DNA of 64,000 bases, from assembly GCA_040384585.1 (NCBI GenBank), contig JAZKJD010000015.1, forward strand, positions 62,001-126,000. The letters are read 5' to 3'. The notes under the pieces are model-generated. The model worked only from the letters and a program-made list of their open reading frames with translations, had not been told where the DNA came from and ran no database searches. The DNA is from JAZKJD01 sp040384585. Its GTDB lineage: Bacteria; Pseudomonadota; Gammaproteobacteria; Diplorickettsiales; Diplorickettsiaceae. Numbering within the stretch: position 1 is the first letter of the stretch; every line of letters starts with the position of its first letter. Positions 41,103 to 49,747 of this stretch are shown here, in pieces. Both the position numbers and the translations under genes were made by a program.

Positions 41103-41583
41103 GTTTTGGTTCAATAAAGAAAAGTAGTTTTCCTGATGTTGATAGTTCATCCCAATTTTTTATAGCAAATTCCAGACCGATTACACCTGCAGGAGGGAGA
41201 ATAATAGTTTTTGAGATGCCGCAAAGATAATGTGCTAACCAGCTTAGATTAGGGTTGTGTCCAACGACAAAAACTTGTTTGGCCATCGTTGGGCAGCGCA
41301 GGCGACGTAAAATATCATTTACGTCACCGGAATAAATAGTATTATCTATTTTGATCAGACTGGAATTTAATTTAAAAATTTGACAAAGGATTGTTGCGGT
41401 CTGTAGGGTTCGTTTGGCAGGACTGCACAGCAGATAATCAGGTAAACAATTTCTTTGTTGCAATTGTTGGGCAATATTTTCTGCTTCAAGTTGACCTGTT
41501 CCACTTAAATTGCGTTCATTATCAGTTTGTGAAGTTTGCTTATTATTAGCGGTTGCATGTCGGATAAGTATAAGAGTTTTCAT
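41089..41583 (-). CDS. sixA: phosphohistidine phosphatase SixA-like
   Basis: Histidine phosphatase superfamily; E. coli SixA removes phosphate from His of ArcB-type HPt domains and from the nitrogen PTS. 164 residues from the ATG at 41583 (MKTLILIRHATANN). Catalytic RHA motif at residues 8-10, ERNLSGTGQLEA, LCSPAKRTLQTA, and the second His in VFVVGHNPNLSWL. The upstream in-frame extension to 41637 overlaps hspQ and is not used. Second gene after hspQ on this strand. Confidence 0.9.
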   Translation of the reverse strand: MKTLILIRHATANNKQTSQTDNERNLSGTGQLEAENIAQQLQQRNCLPDYLLCSPAKRTLQTATILCQIFKLNSSLIKIDNTIYSGDVNDILRRLRCPTMAKQVFVVGHNPNLSWLAHYLCGISKTIILPPAGVIGLEFAIKNWDELSTSGKLLFFIEPKHESN

Positions 41584-41590
41584 GTTTATT

Positions 41591-41911
41591 TTAATTGCTG
41601 TACCGGCGGCGATGATATAAACCATTTTTAAAATCATCGAAAAAATAATCTAATTCAGGATGTTCAATCGGATCAATAGCATCATCTTTTGTTAGATTTA
41701 TTTCTGCCGCATAAGCATGATGGACTGAACCATGAACTAAAATGTGATACCAAGGTTCATCTTTGGGCGGATTTCCAGGGGCATTTTTGCTATACCAACC
41801 TTCATCGCCTTGAAACCCTGCATCGGCGTCGACAATGACACCGCGATAGCCAAACAAATTATGTTGAACGATTTCTCCAATTCCAAAACGTGCTTTAATC
41901 GTATCTGTCAT
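41591..41911 (-). CDS. hspQ: heat shock protein HspQ (YccV-like)
   Basis: Small beta-barrel protein that enhances Lon proteolysis and binds hemimethylated DNA in E. coli. 106 residues: KARFGIGEIVQHNLFGYRGV at residues 5-24, VIVDADAGFQGDEGWY, EPWYHILVHGS and YAAEINL, all family-typical. Its ATG overlaps the xthA stop by four bases (ATGA). Confidence 0.92.
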   Translation of the reverse strand: MTDTIKARFGIGEIVQHNLFGYRGVIVDADAGFQGDEGWYSKNAPGNPPKDEPWYHILVHGSVHHAYAAEINLTKDDAIDPIEHPELDYFFDDFKNGLYHRRRYSN

Positions 41912-42708
41912 ATTTTAAATCCTATAGGTATACCTTGATAGCTTGCGATGACAGGCACATGGTCCGATGGTTTCCCCCAGCCACGTATTTCCTTATCGAT
42001 CTCACAACTAACACAGTGAGGTGCTAAAGCAGTGCTACTCAGTATATGATCGATGCGCAGACCATGATTGCGTCGAAATGCTCCCGCACGATAATCCCAC
42101 CAACTATAATGTCCTGGTTCAGGATTGAGCAAGCGGAAACTATCATGTAGTCCTAATCCTAGCATTTCTTGCAGCGCTCGACGTTCCTTGGGACTGACGA
42201 GTACGTTGCCTTGCCAGGCGGCTGGATCATAAACATCCCTATCTTCAGGTGCGATATTAAAGTCACCCAGTACGATTAAATTTGGATGCTGATTTAACTC
42301 TTGCCGTAAATGTTTTTGTAATTTGTTGAGCCAGTTTAATTTGTAGGTATATTTATCAGAATCTACACTAGCACCGTTAGGTACATAAACGTTCACGATG
42401 CGTAGAAGGCCAATGTTAACGATTAAAAGTCGTCGTTGAATATCGTCGCAATCAGGAAGGACCGTAATAAGATTATGCATGGGCGCGCGACTAATCAGTG
42501 CAACACCGTTATAGGTTTTCTGGCCATTGAATAAAATATGATAGCCTGCACGGCGTAGTGCTTCTTCAGGAAAATATTTGTCTTCCACTTTAGTTTCTTG
42601 CAGAGCAAGCACGTCCGGTTGACGTAGGTTTAGCCATTCTAAAACGTGTTGGAGTCTAACGCGTAATGAATTAACGTTCCAGGTTGCAATAGTAAAAGCT
42701 TTATTCAT
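41908..42708 (-). CDS. xthA: exodeoxyribonuclease III
   Basis: AP endonuclease and 3'-5' exonuclease of base excision repair. 266 residues. EEP-fold motifs: ATWNVNSLRVRL (residues 8-19), LALQETKVEDKYFP with the metal-binding Glu, LIVLGDFNIAPEDRDVYDP, HSWWDYR-like HYSWWDYRAGAF, LRIDHILSS and the final GKPSDHVPVIA with the catalytic His. It overlaps the CDF gene by 8 bases and hspQ by 4 bases. Confidence 0.96.
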   Translation of the reverse strand: MNKAFTIATWNVNSLRVRLQHVLEWLNLRQPDVLALQETKVEDKYFPEEALRRAGYHILFNGQKTYNGVALISRAPMHNLITVLPDCDDIQRRLLIVNIGLLRIVNVYVPNGASVDSDKYTYKLNWLNKLQKHLRQELNQHPNLIVLGDFNIAPEDRDVYDPAAWQGNVLVSPKERRALQEMLGLGLHDSFRLLNPEPGHYSWWDYRAGAFRRNHGLRIDHILSSTALAPHCVSCEIDKEIRGWGKPSDHVPVIASYQGIPIGFKI

Positions 42709-43843
42709 CGGTTTTATAATAGAACAGTTTAATGTCGGTAATAAATTTTTCTGAGTTCATTATTTCTTTTAATTCTGGTAATAGATGAGCTTGGTTCAAA
42801 AAGGTGATGGGTAATTTTAATTCAATCATAATTTTATCATTTCGATAATGTATGGTGGCCGTGTTAATAGCTGTCGTGGGGATCAACCCTTTCCATGTTT
42901 GCTCTAATATGGGTAGTAATTCTGAGCGATGGGGTAAGTTATACGAAGGATTTGTTATTTCATCATCTTCTGTATCGATGTGAACGATTACATCAGTAAT
43001 ATCTGGAAATTCTGCAGCTAAACGGGATTCTACTTCCTGGCCAATATAATGACCTTCGGAGACACTAAGCGTTGGATCCACTAACACATGTACATCACAA
43101 AAAATCGAACCGGCAATTGAGCGCATGCGTAATTGATGAATGGCTTCTACGCCAGGAATTTTTTTTATAAATTGTTTGATTTCTTTCGTTTTTTCGATGT
43201 TAGGGACAGTATCGACTAATTCGCGTATGCTATGCCAGCCAAAATCCCAAGCAATTTTCAGGATCATCAAGCCTACTACCACGGCGGCAAGTGCATCTAA
43301 TTTGGGAAAGCCTAACCAGGCACCTGCTACGCCTAATGCTACAGCGAAAGAAGAAGCTGAATCGCTACGATGATGCCAGGCATTGGTCATTAATAATTTT
43401 GATTTAGTTTGTTTTGCAATCCGTCTGGTCCAATAATAAAGCCATTCGTTTAGAATAATAGAGGCGATAGCAATCCATAAAACGTAATGAGAAGGTGTGA
43501 GCTTGACGTGTAAAGCAACAAGTATAAAACCGGCATCAATAATGATACCAAATGCAGCGAGCGCTAAAAGAAAGGCTAAAAATACGGTTGCTGCCGTTTC
43601 AATACGCCCGTGTCCGTAAGGATGATCTTCATCAGCAGCTTTACTACCAAATTTTGATGCGATAATAACGATGCTATCAATCAGTAGATCCGATAGGGAA
43701 TGGATGCCGTCTGCCAATAGCGCATGAGAATGCCCGGTAATTCCAAAGATGATTTTGAATGCGGCAAGGAATACATTTTTGAGTCCACCCCATAGACCAA
43801 TGGCGCGTACTTGATAGTAGCGTGTCTGTTCTTTTTCACTCAT
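42701..43843 (-). CDS. cation diffusion facilitator (CDF) efflux protein
   Basis: 380-residue metal/proton antiporter with six membrane helices and a long cytoplasmic domain. Metal-site helices: HSHALLADGIHSLSDLLID (residues 37-55) and the second HHRSDSASSF. The dimerisation domain contains IKKIPGVEAIHQLRMRSIAG and HVLVDPTLSVSEGH. A second C-terminal domain (LPILEQTWKGLIPTT) makes it longer than FieF. The start codon and the first five codons (MSEKE) lie inside the end of a family C repeat. Metal (Zn, Fe or Mn) cannot be told. Confidence 0.9.
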   Translation of the reverse strand: MSEKEQTRYYQVRAIGLWGGLKNVFLAAFKIIFGITGHSHALLADGIHSLSDLLIDSIVIIASKFGSKAADEDHPYGHGRIETAATVFLAFLLALAAFGIIIDAGFILVALHVKLTPSHYVLWIAIASIILNEWLYYWTRRIAKQTKSKLLMTNAWHHRSDSASSFAVALGVAGAWLGFPKLDALAAVVVGLMILKIAWDFGWHSIRELVDTVPNIEKTKEIKQFIKKIPGVEAIHQLRMRSIAGSIFCDVHVLVDPTLSVSEGHYIGQEVESRLAAEFPDITDVIVHIDTEDDEITNPSYNLPHRSELLPILEQTWKGLIPTTAINTATIHYRNDKIMIELKLPITFLNQAHLLPELKEIMNSEKFITDIKLFYYKTDE

Positions 43844-43870
43844 CCTAGTACCATTTGTCTACACACCCTA
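43828..43870. repeat. family C end fragment linking tusA stop and CDF start
   Basis: On the minus strand TAGGGTGTGTAGACAAATGG followed by TACTAGGATGAGTGAAAAAG matches the C1 end. It carries the last six or so codons and TAG stop of the TusA-like gene and, four bases later, the ATG of the CDF gene. Confidence 0.8.
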
Positions 43871-44084
43871 CTTGTATTGTCATAAAGATTTCTCGTTGCT
43901 GGGTATGGCTAGAGAGTAAATGATGACCGTGAATTCGGCACCATGCAGCAATATCAGACAAACTACCTTTGTCAGTACAGACGATTTCTAAGGTATCGCC
44001 ATCTTTTAACCGTTTTATCCGCTCTTGGACTCGGATGACGGGTAAAGGGCAGAGTAGACGGCGTGCATCCAGTTGATGATTCAT
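43845..44084 (-). CDS. tusA: TusA/SirA-like sulfur carrier protein
   Basis: 79-residue SirA-like protein from the ATG at 44084 (MNHQLDARRLLCPLPVIRVQ); the Cys in RRLLCPLP carries persulfide sulfur. Further motifs are ERIKRLKDGDTLEIVCTDKG and DIAAWCRIHGHHLL. The C-terminus VGCVDKWY is encoded by a family C repeat and is not conserved. A start at 44123 would overlap the PP-loop gene. It follows the PP-loop gene by 20 bp, suggesting the two work together in sulfur transfer. Confidence 0.88.
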   Translation of the reverse strand: MNHQLDARRLLCPLPVIRVQERIKRLKDGDTLEIVCTDKGSLSDIAAWCRIHGHHLLSSHTQQREIFMTIQVGCVDKWY

Positions 44085-44104
44085 GACTTTAAAAATAGAA
44101 ATAA

Positions 44105-45145
44105 TTATTTTGAAATATACCATTCTTTACAGATCTGATCTGTAGTAAAGGGGATCACATTGAGCGTTAACGCGCTACCACTTTGTGAATTAACTTCCAA
44201 AGTCACGACATCGCCGGCTTTTGCCTGCGTAAATCGGGCAGCAATTTTCGCAGCCAGATGCAAATCTTCAGCAGAGGTTTGGCCATCAATTAAGGTTAAT
44301 GAACCGTGATGGCTAAGCGGCTTAATCGATGTGAATTGGGTCTGATAGCCTTCAAGAAAATGATTTTCGCCTTCATCACGACCAATGATTAGTTTGAAAT
44401 GAGGGACAGGGCGAATATGCCGGCCCACTTTTAATAAAACAATATCATCGAATTCATAGTCTCGTTTACCCCGATGCTTCCAAAGGTCTTTGAGTTTGTG
44501 CGTGTAGTGGCTATTCGTTAAGAAGCAGCAACCACCCGCCGGTTGTGCATAATCTTCAAACTGAAATTGTTTCGCTAAACCCAATTGCGGTGTACGGCTA
44601 CGACCAGAAAAGCCATGGAGCTTTTCACGATTTACCCATCCCTCTCGTTCAGGCAAGGTCGGTATTAGCAATTTGGCACATAATGGACGTAATAAACGAT
44701 CATCCGCTTGAGATTCTTTGGCAACGATAGGCATCGTTTTTTTAAGCTGGGATTTCGGGCGCTGACCGATGACCTCGCCGGTAATAATAAAATCGAATTG
44801 ATGGGTTTCCATCCATTGTTTTGCCTTATTGACCATAAAGATTTTGCAATCTAAGCAAGGGTTAAGATGGGCGCCATATCCATGCTTTGGGTTTAATACG
44901 ATTTCTTTATATTCTTGAATAATATCGATGATATGTAATTTAATACCCAGTTGTTCTGCTGCCCATAAGGCATTATTGCGTTTAGGTTTATTTTGATCAC
45001 GGTTACGAATGGCATGTGTGTGGCCTTCGACACAAAATCCTGTGTAAAAATTGATGCCTTCGACATGAATGCCTTGTTCTTGGATAACCCTAGCGGCTAA
45101 CATAGAGTCCAAGCCGCCGGAGATGAGTGCAATTGCTTTTCTCAT
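44105..45145 (-). CDS. PP-loop tRNA-thiolation-type protein (MnmA/ThiI-related)
   Basis: 346 residues. The N-terminal PP-loop ATP pyrophosphatase has ALISGGLDSMLAARVI (residues 6-21), the NPCLDCKIFMVNKA Cys pair and TGEVIGQRPKSQ. The last 110 residues (VGRHIRPVPHFKLIIGRDEGEN; AGDVVTLEV) resemble the NFACT-type RNA-binding (DUF814) domain fused to such proteins. It is not a canonical MnmA or ThiI: no THUMP or rhodanese domain. With the adjacent TusA-like carrier it probably thiolates a tRNA base, which one is unknown. Confidence 0.82.
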   Translation of the reverse strand: MRKAIALISGGLDSMLAARVIQEQGIHVEGINFYTGFCVEGHTHAIRNRDQNKPKRNNALWAAEQLGIKLHIIDIIQEYKEIVLNPKHGYGAHLNPCLDCKIFMVNKAKQWMETHQFDFIITGEVIGQRPKSQLKKTMPIVAKESQADDRLLRPLCAKLLIPTLPEREGWVNREKLHGFSGRSRTPQLGLAKQFQFEDYAQPAGGCCFLTNSHYTHKLKDLWKHRGKRDYEFDDIVLLKVGRHIRPVPHFKLIIGRDEGENHFLEGYQTQFTSIKPLSHHGSLTLIDGQTSAEDLHLAAKIAARFTQAKAGDVVTLEVNSQSGSALTLNVIPFTTDQICKEWYISK

Positions 45146-45164
45146 AAATATAAAGGTTTATATA

Positions 45165-45815
45165 ATGCTTCGATTTAAAAAAATTTGTTTTTTATTACTC
45201 TTATTTTCCGCATTAGCGAAAGCAGACATCAATACTAAGAATAATTATTATCCGTTTCTAGCACAAGGATTTAATATAAGTCATTACCAAAAATGCCAGT
45301 CCCTCATTCGGCAATGTCCTTCAGAGGGTATTTTTCCAATCCCATCCTGTGTGAAGCGAGTAGTCAATGAAAACAAAGCATGTTGGCAGTTTGCGAAGTT
45401 GCTTAAGATAGTTGATGCTTCACCTACCACGTTATCTGCCAAGCAAGTGAAAGAATTTACTATCCTTGATTTACTTTACACGGCTGATGGTCAACATGAG
45501 TACTATATCCTTTCTAAAGGCAATCTGTGGAATACGAATATCGATCCACGTAGTCTTAGCAAAGTCATCGCTAAACAATACAAGCAAGCTTCTTTTTTTA
45601 TTGTGAACTGGGGTGAACCCAAATACCATACTAATCCGGATGGTTCACAGAGATTTACAGCAGTTTTTCGAATTACAGATGGTTGTTTAGCTTGTCCTGT
45701 TATTGCTTGGCCTGTTCTAACGTTCAATTTTACAAAAGAAGGCCGTTTTCTAGGAGCTAGGCTTAAAAATTTTAAACTGGATTCTGAAGCTTCTGCAATA
45801 AACTCGGCAAATTAA
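45165..45815 (+). CDS. exported hypothetical protein
   Basis: 216 residues with a clear signal peptide (FKKICFLLLLFSALAKA, cleavage near residue 20) and AAAGG before the ATG at 45165. Six cysteines in the mature part (CQSLIRQC, PSCVKRV, KACW, DGCLACP) suggest disulfides in the periplasm. WGEPKYHTNPDGSQRFTAVF is the best conserved-looking segment. No named family recognised; similar Cys-rich exported proteins occur in Legionella and Coxiella. Divergent from the PP-loop gene with a 19-bp gap. Confidence 0.75.
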   Translation: MLRFKKICFLLLLFSALAKADINTKNNYYPFLAQGFNISHYQKCQSLIRQCPSEGIFPIPSCVKRVVNENKACWQFAKLLKIVDASPTTLSAKQVKEFTILDLLYTADGQHEYYILSKGNLWNTNIDPRSLSKVIAKQYKQASFFIVNWGEPKYHTNPDGSQRFTAVFRITDGCLACPVIAWPVLTFNFTKEGRFLGARLKNFKLDSEASAINSAN

Positions 45816-45868
45816 TGCATTTTTAAAAAAAACGGGATGGCGCAGAATAGCCTTTCTTTTATAGTAGA

Positions 45869-47041
45869 TTATAGCGTTAATGCATGGGATAAATCATTGA
45901 TCAAATCATCTATGTCTTCTATTCCAACCGATAAACGAATTAAACCATCACTAATACCTAAATACGTTCGCATTTCTATGGGAACCGAGGCATGTGTCAT
46001 AATAGCAGGATGATCGACAAGACTTTCTACTCCACCCAGACTTTCTGCCAAGATAAACAACCGACAACGTGAGAGAAAATGGCGAACTTCCGCTAAATCA
46101 CCTTTTAAAACAAAGCTAACAATACCACCTGCACCACGCGCCATTTGTTTTTTTGTTAATGCATATTGAGGGTGGCTAGCGAGGCCTGGATAATAGGTTT
46201 TTTCGATCCGTGGGTGATTTTCTAAGTAATGTGCAATTTGTAAAGCATTCGTGCAGTGTTTTTCCATACGTAATGCGAGGGTTTTTAATCCACGCAGTGC
46301 TAAAAAGCTATCAAAAGGTCCTTGTATCGCGCCAGTGGCATTTTGTAGATAACGCATTTGCTCGATGAGTTCTTGATCATCTCCTACCACGACGATACCA
46401 CCTATCATGTCAGAATGACCATTGAGATACTTTGTTGCAGAATGAATAACCAAGTCACAACCCATTTCTAGGGGGCGTTGACTCCAGGGCGTTGCAAACG
46501 TGTTATCCACAACGACAAGAATGCCCTGTTGTTTTGCAATCTCAACGGCGGCTGGAATGTCAACCAATTTTAATAAGGGATTCGTCGGTGATTCTATCCA
46601 CAATAATTTAGTTTTAGAGGTAATGTGTTTTTTTAAGTTATTTAAATTGGTTAAATCGGTAAAAGAAAAGCGCAAACCTGCTGAGCGTTGTTTTATTTGA
46701 GTGAATAAACGCACAGTACCGCCGTATAAATCATCCATACCAATGACGTGGTCGTCTGGTTTTAATAATTCAAGTATCGTATTGATCGCTGCCATACCAG
46801 ACGCAAAAGCGAATCCAGCGTGACCACTTTCCAGATCAGCGATACAGCGTTCATAAGCAAATCGTGTGGGATTGTGAGTTCTTGAATATTCAAAGCCTTG
46901 ATGTTCGCCAGGACTTTTTTGCACATACGTCGATGTTGCATAGATGGGCGTCATCACTGCCCCCGTGCTGGGATCCGGTGTCTGTCCAGCATGAATAGTG
47001 CGTGTAGCAAACTGTAATTTTTTTTCTTGAGAAATTGTCAT
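45869..47041 (-). CDS. trans-sulfuration enzyme (cystathionine gamma-synthase/lyase family)
   Basis: PLP enzyme of 390 residues in Cys/Met metabolism. Seen: RTIHAGQTPDPSTGAVMTPIY (residues 14-34, quoted in part), FEYSRTHNPTR, FASGMAAINTIL, DLYGGTVRLF, VVDNTFATP and the PLP-lysine SATKYLNGHSD; C-terminal ESLGGVESLVDHPAIMTHAS. Sequence alone does not separate MetB (synthase) from CGL (lyase). Its start lies 5 bp after the argD-like gene on the same strand, so the two are co-transcribed. Confidence 0.9.
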   Translation of the reverse strand: MTISQEKKLQFATRTIHAGQTPDPSTGAVMTPIYATSTYVQKSPGEHQGFEYSRTHNPTRFAYERCIADLESGHAGFAFASGMAAINTILELLKPDDHVIGMDDLYGGTVRLFTQIKQRSAGLRFSFTDLTNLNNLKKHITSKTKLLWIESPTNPLLKLVDIPAAVEIAKQQGILVVVDNTFATPWSQRPLEMGCDLVIHSATKYLNGHSDMIGGIVVVGDDQELIEQMRYLQNATGAIQGPFDSFLALRGLKTLALRMEKHCTNALQIAHYLENHPRIEKTYYPGLASHPQYALTKKQMARGAGGIVSFVLKGDLAEVRHFLSRCRLFILAESLGGVESLVDHPAIMTHASVPIEMRTYLGISDGLIRLSVGIEDIDDLINDLSHALTL

Positions 47042-47046
47042 GATGG

Positions 47047-48228
47047 TTATGTTGAGTAGAAATCATTCACCGTGTTTACTAAACGATGACAGATTTCATC
47101 TGCTTCTTTTTCTTTAAGAATTAAAGCAGGTAAAAGCCGTATCGTATTATTAGCGACGACATTAAATAATAGGCGATGCTTGAGTCCTAGACTAGGCATT
47201 TCACGGCAGTTTGTGTCGAGTTCAATACCTAGCATTAAGCCTTGGCCACGTATGGAAACAACATGAGGATGCCCAGCGAAATTATTTTTTAATTGCTGCT
47301 TTAAATAATTACCCATTTTTTTTACATGCGCAGAAATTTTTTCTTTTTCTAGCGTGGTTAGCACGGTTATTGCGACAGCACAGGCTAATGGGCTGCCAGC
47401 AAATGTCGAGCCATGTTTGCCAATGGGGAATAAATCATTAGCTTTGCCACGAGAGAGATAAGCGCCAATTGGAAAACCATTACCTAGGGTTTTAGCAATC
47501 GTTACGACGTCAGGCAATAGATTATGGTCTTGATAAGCAAACCAGGGACCGGTACGGCAAAGTCCTGTTTGAATTTCATCGAGAATCATCAACCAGTCAT
47601 GTTGATCACAAGCCTCTCGAATCATTTTTAAAAACTCAGACGTTGCCACTTGGATACCCCCGTCACCTTGTACAGGCTCTAGCATGATGGCAATGATATT
47701 TTCTCTATGTTGTTCTATTGCTGTTTTTAAGGCTGTGATGTTGTTAAAGGGGATGTGAATAAATCGTTCTAACAAGGGTTCAAAGCCAATTTGTAGGCGT
47801 TCACTGCCGGATACACTGAGTGTTGCCATCGTTCGTCCGTGAAAAGCATGATTCATCGCAATAACAATGGGTTCAGAAATTCCTTTTTTACGTGCATAGA
47901 GACGCGACATTTTCAGTGCGGCTTCATTGGATTCCGCACCTGAATTCGCATAAAAAACCTGATCCATGCCAGATAAACGCGCTAATGTAGTCGCCAGTAT
48001 TTCTTGTTCAGGAATTTGATAGGTATTAGACGTATGGATCAATTTTCCAGCTTGTTCACAGAGGGTTTTTGTCACCGCAGGATGCGAATGACCTAAACCA
48101 CAGACCGCAATACCGGCTAAGGCATCTAAATATTTTTCACCCTGGGTATCCCATAGCCAAACGCCCGATCCTCTCATAAAAGCAATAGGTAAACGTTTAG
48201 GGTAAATAGACATCAAAGCAGATGACAT
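47047..48228 (-). CDS. argD: acetylornithine/succinyldiaminopimelate-type aminotransferase
   Basis: Class III PLP aminotransferase, 393 residues from the ATG at 48228 (MSSALMSIYPKRLPIAF); the frame runs 60 bases further into sodB but without need. Motifs: GVWLWDTQGEKYLDALAGIA, FYANSGAESNEAALKMSR, HAFHGRTMATLS, LMILDEIQTGLCRTG and the lysine in TIAKTLGNGFPIGAY. No other arginine genes are present here, so a role in arginine, lysine/DAP or polyamine metabolism is open. 11 bp after sodB. Confidence 0.88.
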   Translation of the reverse strand: MSSALMSIYPKRLPIAFMRGSGVWLWDTQGEKYLDALAGIAVCGLGHSHPAVTKTLCEQAGKLIHTSNTYQIPEQEILATTLARLSGMDQVFYANSGAESNEAALKMSRLYARKKGISEPIVIAMNHAFHGRTMATLSVSGSERLQIGFEPLLERFIHIPFNNITALKTAIEQHRENIIAIMLEPVQGDGGIQVATSEFLKMIREACDQHDWLMILDEIQTGLCRTGPWFAYQDHNLLPDVVTIAKTLGNGFPIGAYLSRGKANDLFPIGKHGSTFAGSPLACAVAITVLTTLEKEKISAHVKKMGNYLKQQLKNNFAGHPHVVSIRGQGLMLGIELDTNCREMPSLGLKHRLLFNVVANNTIRLLPALILKEKEADEICHRLVNTVNDFYST

Positions 48229-48239
48229 CGCGTTTCTCG

Positions 48240-48824
48240 TTATTTTTCGAAGTTTTTTGCAGCAAAGTCCCAATTCACTAAGTCCCAAAATTTTTCTAAA
48301 TATTTGAGTCTAGCATTACGATAATCGATATAGTAGGCATGCTCCCAGACATCACAAGTCATTAAGCAGATTTTTCCATCGCGAAAAGGAGTCATCGCAT
48401 TACTTGTCGTTTGAATAGCCAAACCATGCGAATCTTTAATTAACCAAGCCCACCCCGAACCGAATTGGGTAACAGCAGCTTTATTAAAAGCCTCTTTAAA
48501 TTTTTCATAAGAACCAAATGCTTTATCTATATCGGTAGCTAGTGCACCTTGGGGTTTATTTTTTCCACTTTCCGGTGTCATACTATGCCAATAGAAGGTG
48601 TGATTCCAGACCTGAGCGGCATTGTTGAAAATAGGCCCTGCAGGGGCTTTTTTTATAATCTCTTTCAATGATAGATTCGCAAATTCAGTATCTGGAATGA
48701 GATCATTAAGCTTGTCTACGTACGCTTTATGGTGTTTTCCATAGTGATATTCTAAGGTTTCTTTAGAAAGTGTGGGCGCAAGCGCATCTAAGGTATAGGG
48801 CAATGGCGGTAACTCATGTTTCAT
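48240..48824 (-). CDS. sodB: superoxide dismutase [Fe]
   Basis: Cytoplasmic Fe/Mn-type SOD, 194 residues. Metal ligands are in LEYHYGKHHKAYV (His about 27), AAQVWNHTFYW (His about 74) and DVWEHAYYIDYRNAR (Asp and His). The Gln in NNAAQVWNH and the AWLIKDSHG segment favour the iron form. AGGAGAC precedes the ATG. Together with sodC (7250) the window encodes both periplasmic and cytoplasmic superoxide defence. Confidence 0.96.
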   Translation of the reverse strand: MKHELPPLPYTLDALAPTLSKETLEYHYGKHHKAYVDKLNDLIPDTEFANLSLKEIIKKAPAGPIFNNAAQVWNHTFYWHSMTPESGKNKPQGALATDIDKAFGSYEKFKEAFNKAAVTQFGSGWAWLIKDSHGLAIQTTSNAMTPFRDGKICLMTCDVWEHAYYIDYRNARLKYLEKFWDLVNWDFAAKNFEK

Positions 48825-48992
48825 TTCAATAGTCTCCTCTTTTTTAGCAAGTAGGTAAAAAGTTGGTTTGCGGGATAAATCCAGAAAATGTTAAAATTGC
48901 TTGCATCAGTGTAAAATCGCGGTAATGATAAGGCAAGCATTTTTCTAATTAAGGTAAGTGTCTAAAAATAACCTAAAGTTAAGAGGAAGATT

Positions 48993-49316
48993 ATGGAGAT
49001 AAGCAATACCAATACCCTAGAACTCATTAAACAACAGATCGCGACATATCCACTTATCCTCTATATGAAAGGAACACCGGATAAACCCTGCTGTGGTTTT
49101 TCTGCTCGATCAGCCCAGATTCTAAAAGCTTGTGGAACGAAATTTGCCCATGTTAACATATTGGAAAATACAGAAATTCGGCATGAATTACCGCGTTATT
49201 CTAATTGGCCGACGTTTCCGCAGCTTTATTACAAGGGTGAATTGATTGGCGGTTGCGATATCATTGAGCAGCTTTACAAAACGGGCGAATTGCAGAAAAA
49301 AATATCTGAAACTTGA
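48993..49316 (+). CDS. grxD: monothiol glutaredoxin (Grx4/GrxD)
   Basis: 107-residue CGFS-type glutaredoxin, a [2Fe-2S] carrier/scaffold for iron-sulfur protein maturation. Seen: LILYMKGTPDKPCCGFSARS (active site CGFS at about residues 31-34), the cis-Pro in NWPTFPQLY and GGCDIIEQLYKTGEL. AGAGGAAG precedes the ATG. Divergent from sodB across 168 bp. Confidence 0.96.
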   Translation: MEISNTNTLELIKQQIATYPLILYMKGTPDKPCCGFSARSAQILKACGTKFAHVNILENTEIRHELPRYSNWPTFPQLYYKGELIGGCDIIEQLYKTGELQKKISET

Positions 49317-49320
49317 TTTT

Positions 49321-49343
49321 AATAGATTTGTCATCTATTTTCC
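49321..49343 (+). terminator. AT-rich terminator candidate after grxD
   Basis: AATAGAT, loop TTGTC, ATCTATT, then TTCCTTT. Weak stem, but directly after the grxD stop codon. Confidence 0.4.
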
Positions 49344-49403
49344 TTTAATTGGCAAGGTTTCTTTTTAAGCATTATGATAGAGGGGCATATTTTAATAAAA
49401 TCG

Positions 49404-49432
49404 TTGACAGTTGTCGCTGTGTTAGGTATAAA
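49404..49432 (+). promoter_or_regulatory. sigma-70 promoter for first porin
   Basis: -35 TTGACA (49404-49409), exactly 17 bases, -10 TATAAA (49427-49432). Near-consensus; the start of transcription would be about 49439, giving a leader of about 390 nt before the porin ATG. Confidence 0.8.
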
Positions 49433-49439
49433 ACGCAAT

Positions 49440-49700
49440 AGCTATCTAAGTGTTTGATAGTCATCGATTTTCAGCAAATATAACAAAATCTTGTACTGCC
49501 AACGCTGAAAACATATTCAAAAAATAAGATAAACCTATAACAAGAGGTTCTGGTAAGCCGCTAAGCAAATCTCCCGTTTAGAGTTTGCGAAACTGTAGGT
49601 TAAAAAATTTACAGCGGTGCCAAGACCAGGGTTGTTTAATTTTCGCCGATATCGCTTTTAGTAAGGACAGGAATGGAAATTAAACAGCCTTGGTAAGAAA
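49440..49700 (+). ncRNA. structured 5' leader or small RNA upstream of porin 1
   Basis: Between the promoter and the porin gene lies non-coding sequence with several inverted segments: CCGCT (49558) with AGCGG (49613); CTGTA with TACAG (about 49593-49614); and a 19-bp hairpin CCAGGGTTGTTTAATTTTC (49626-49644) with GGAAATTAAACAGCCTTGG (49675-49693). The long hairpin contains three G-U wobble pairs on the plus strand that would be A-C mismatches on the other strand, so the plus-strand RNA is the folded form. No known RNA family was recognised. The second porin lacks this leader. Confidence 0.5.
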
Positions 49701-49717
49701 TAACAAGGAATAAAGAA

Positions 49718-49747
49718 ATGGAAGATATATGTGAATTATTTTTATGA
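49718..49747 (+). CDS. possible 9-codon leader peptide
   Basis: ATG at 49718 with AAGGAA seven bases upstream encodes MEDICELFL then TGA at 49745. It lies after the long leader hairpin and before the porin. Could be a regulatory upstream ORF; may be chance. Confidence 0.3.
   Translation: MEDICELFL

Noticed and set aside
48229..48288. Longer start for the argD-like gene
   Set aside because: The extra 20 residues come from the antisense-free overlap into the end of sodB and do not match the family's N-terminus.
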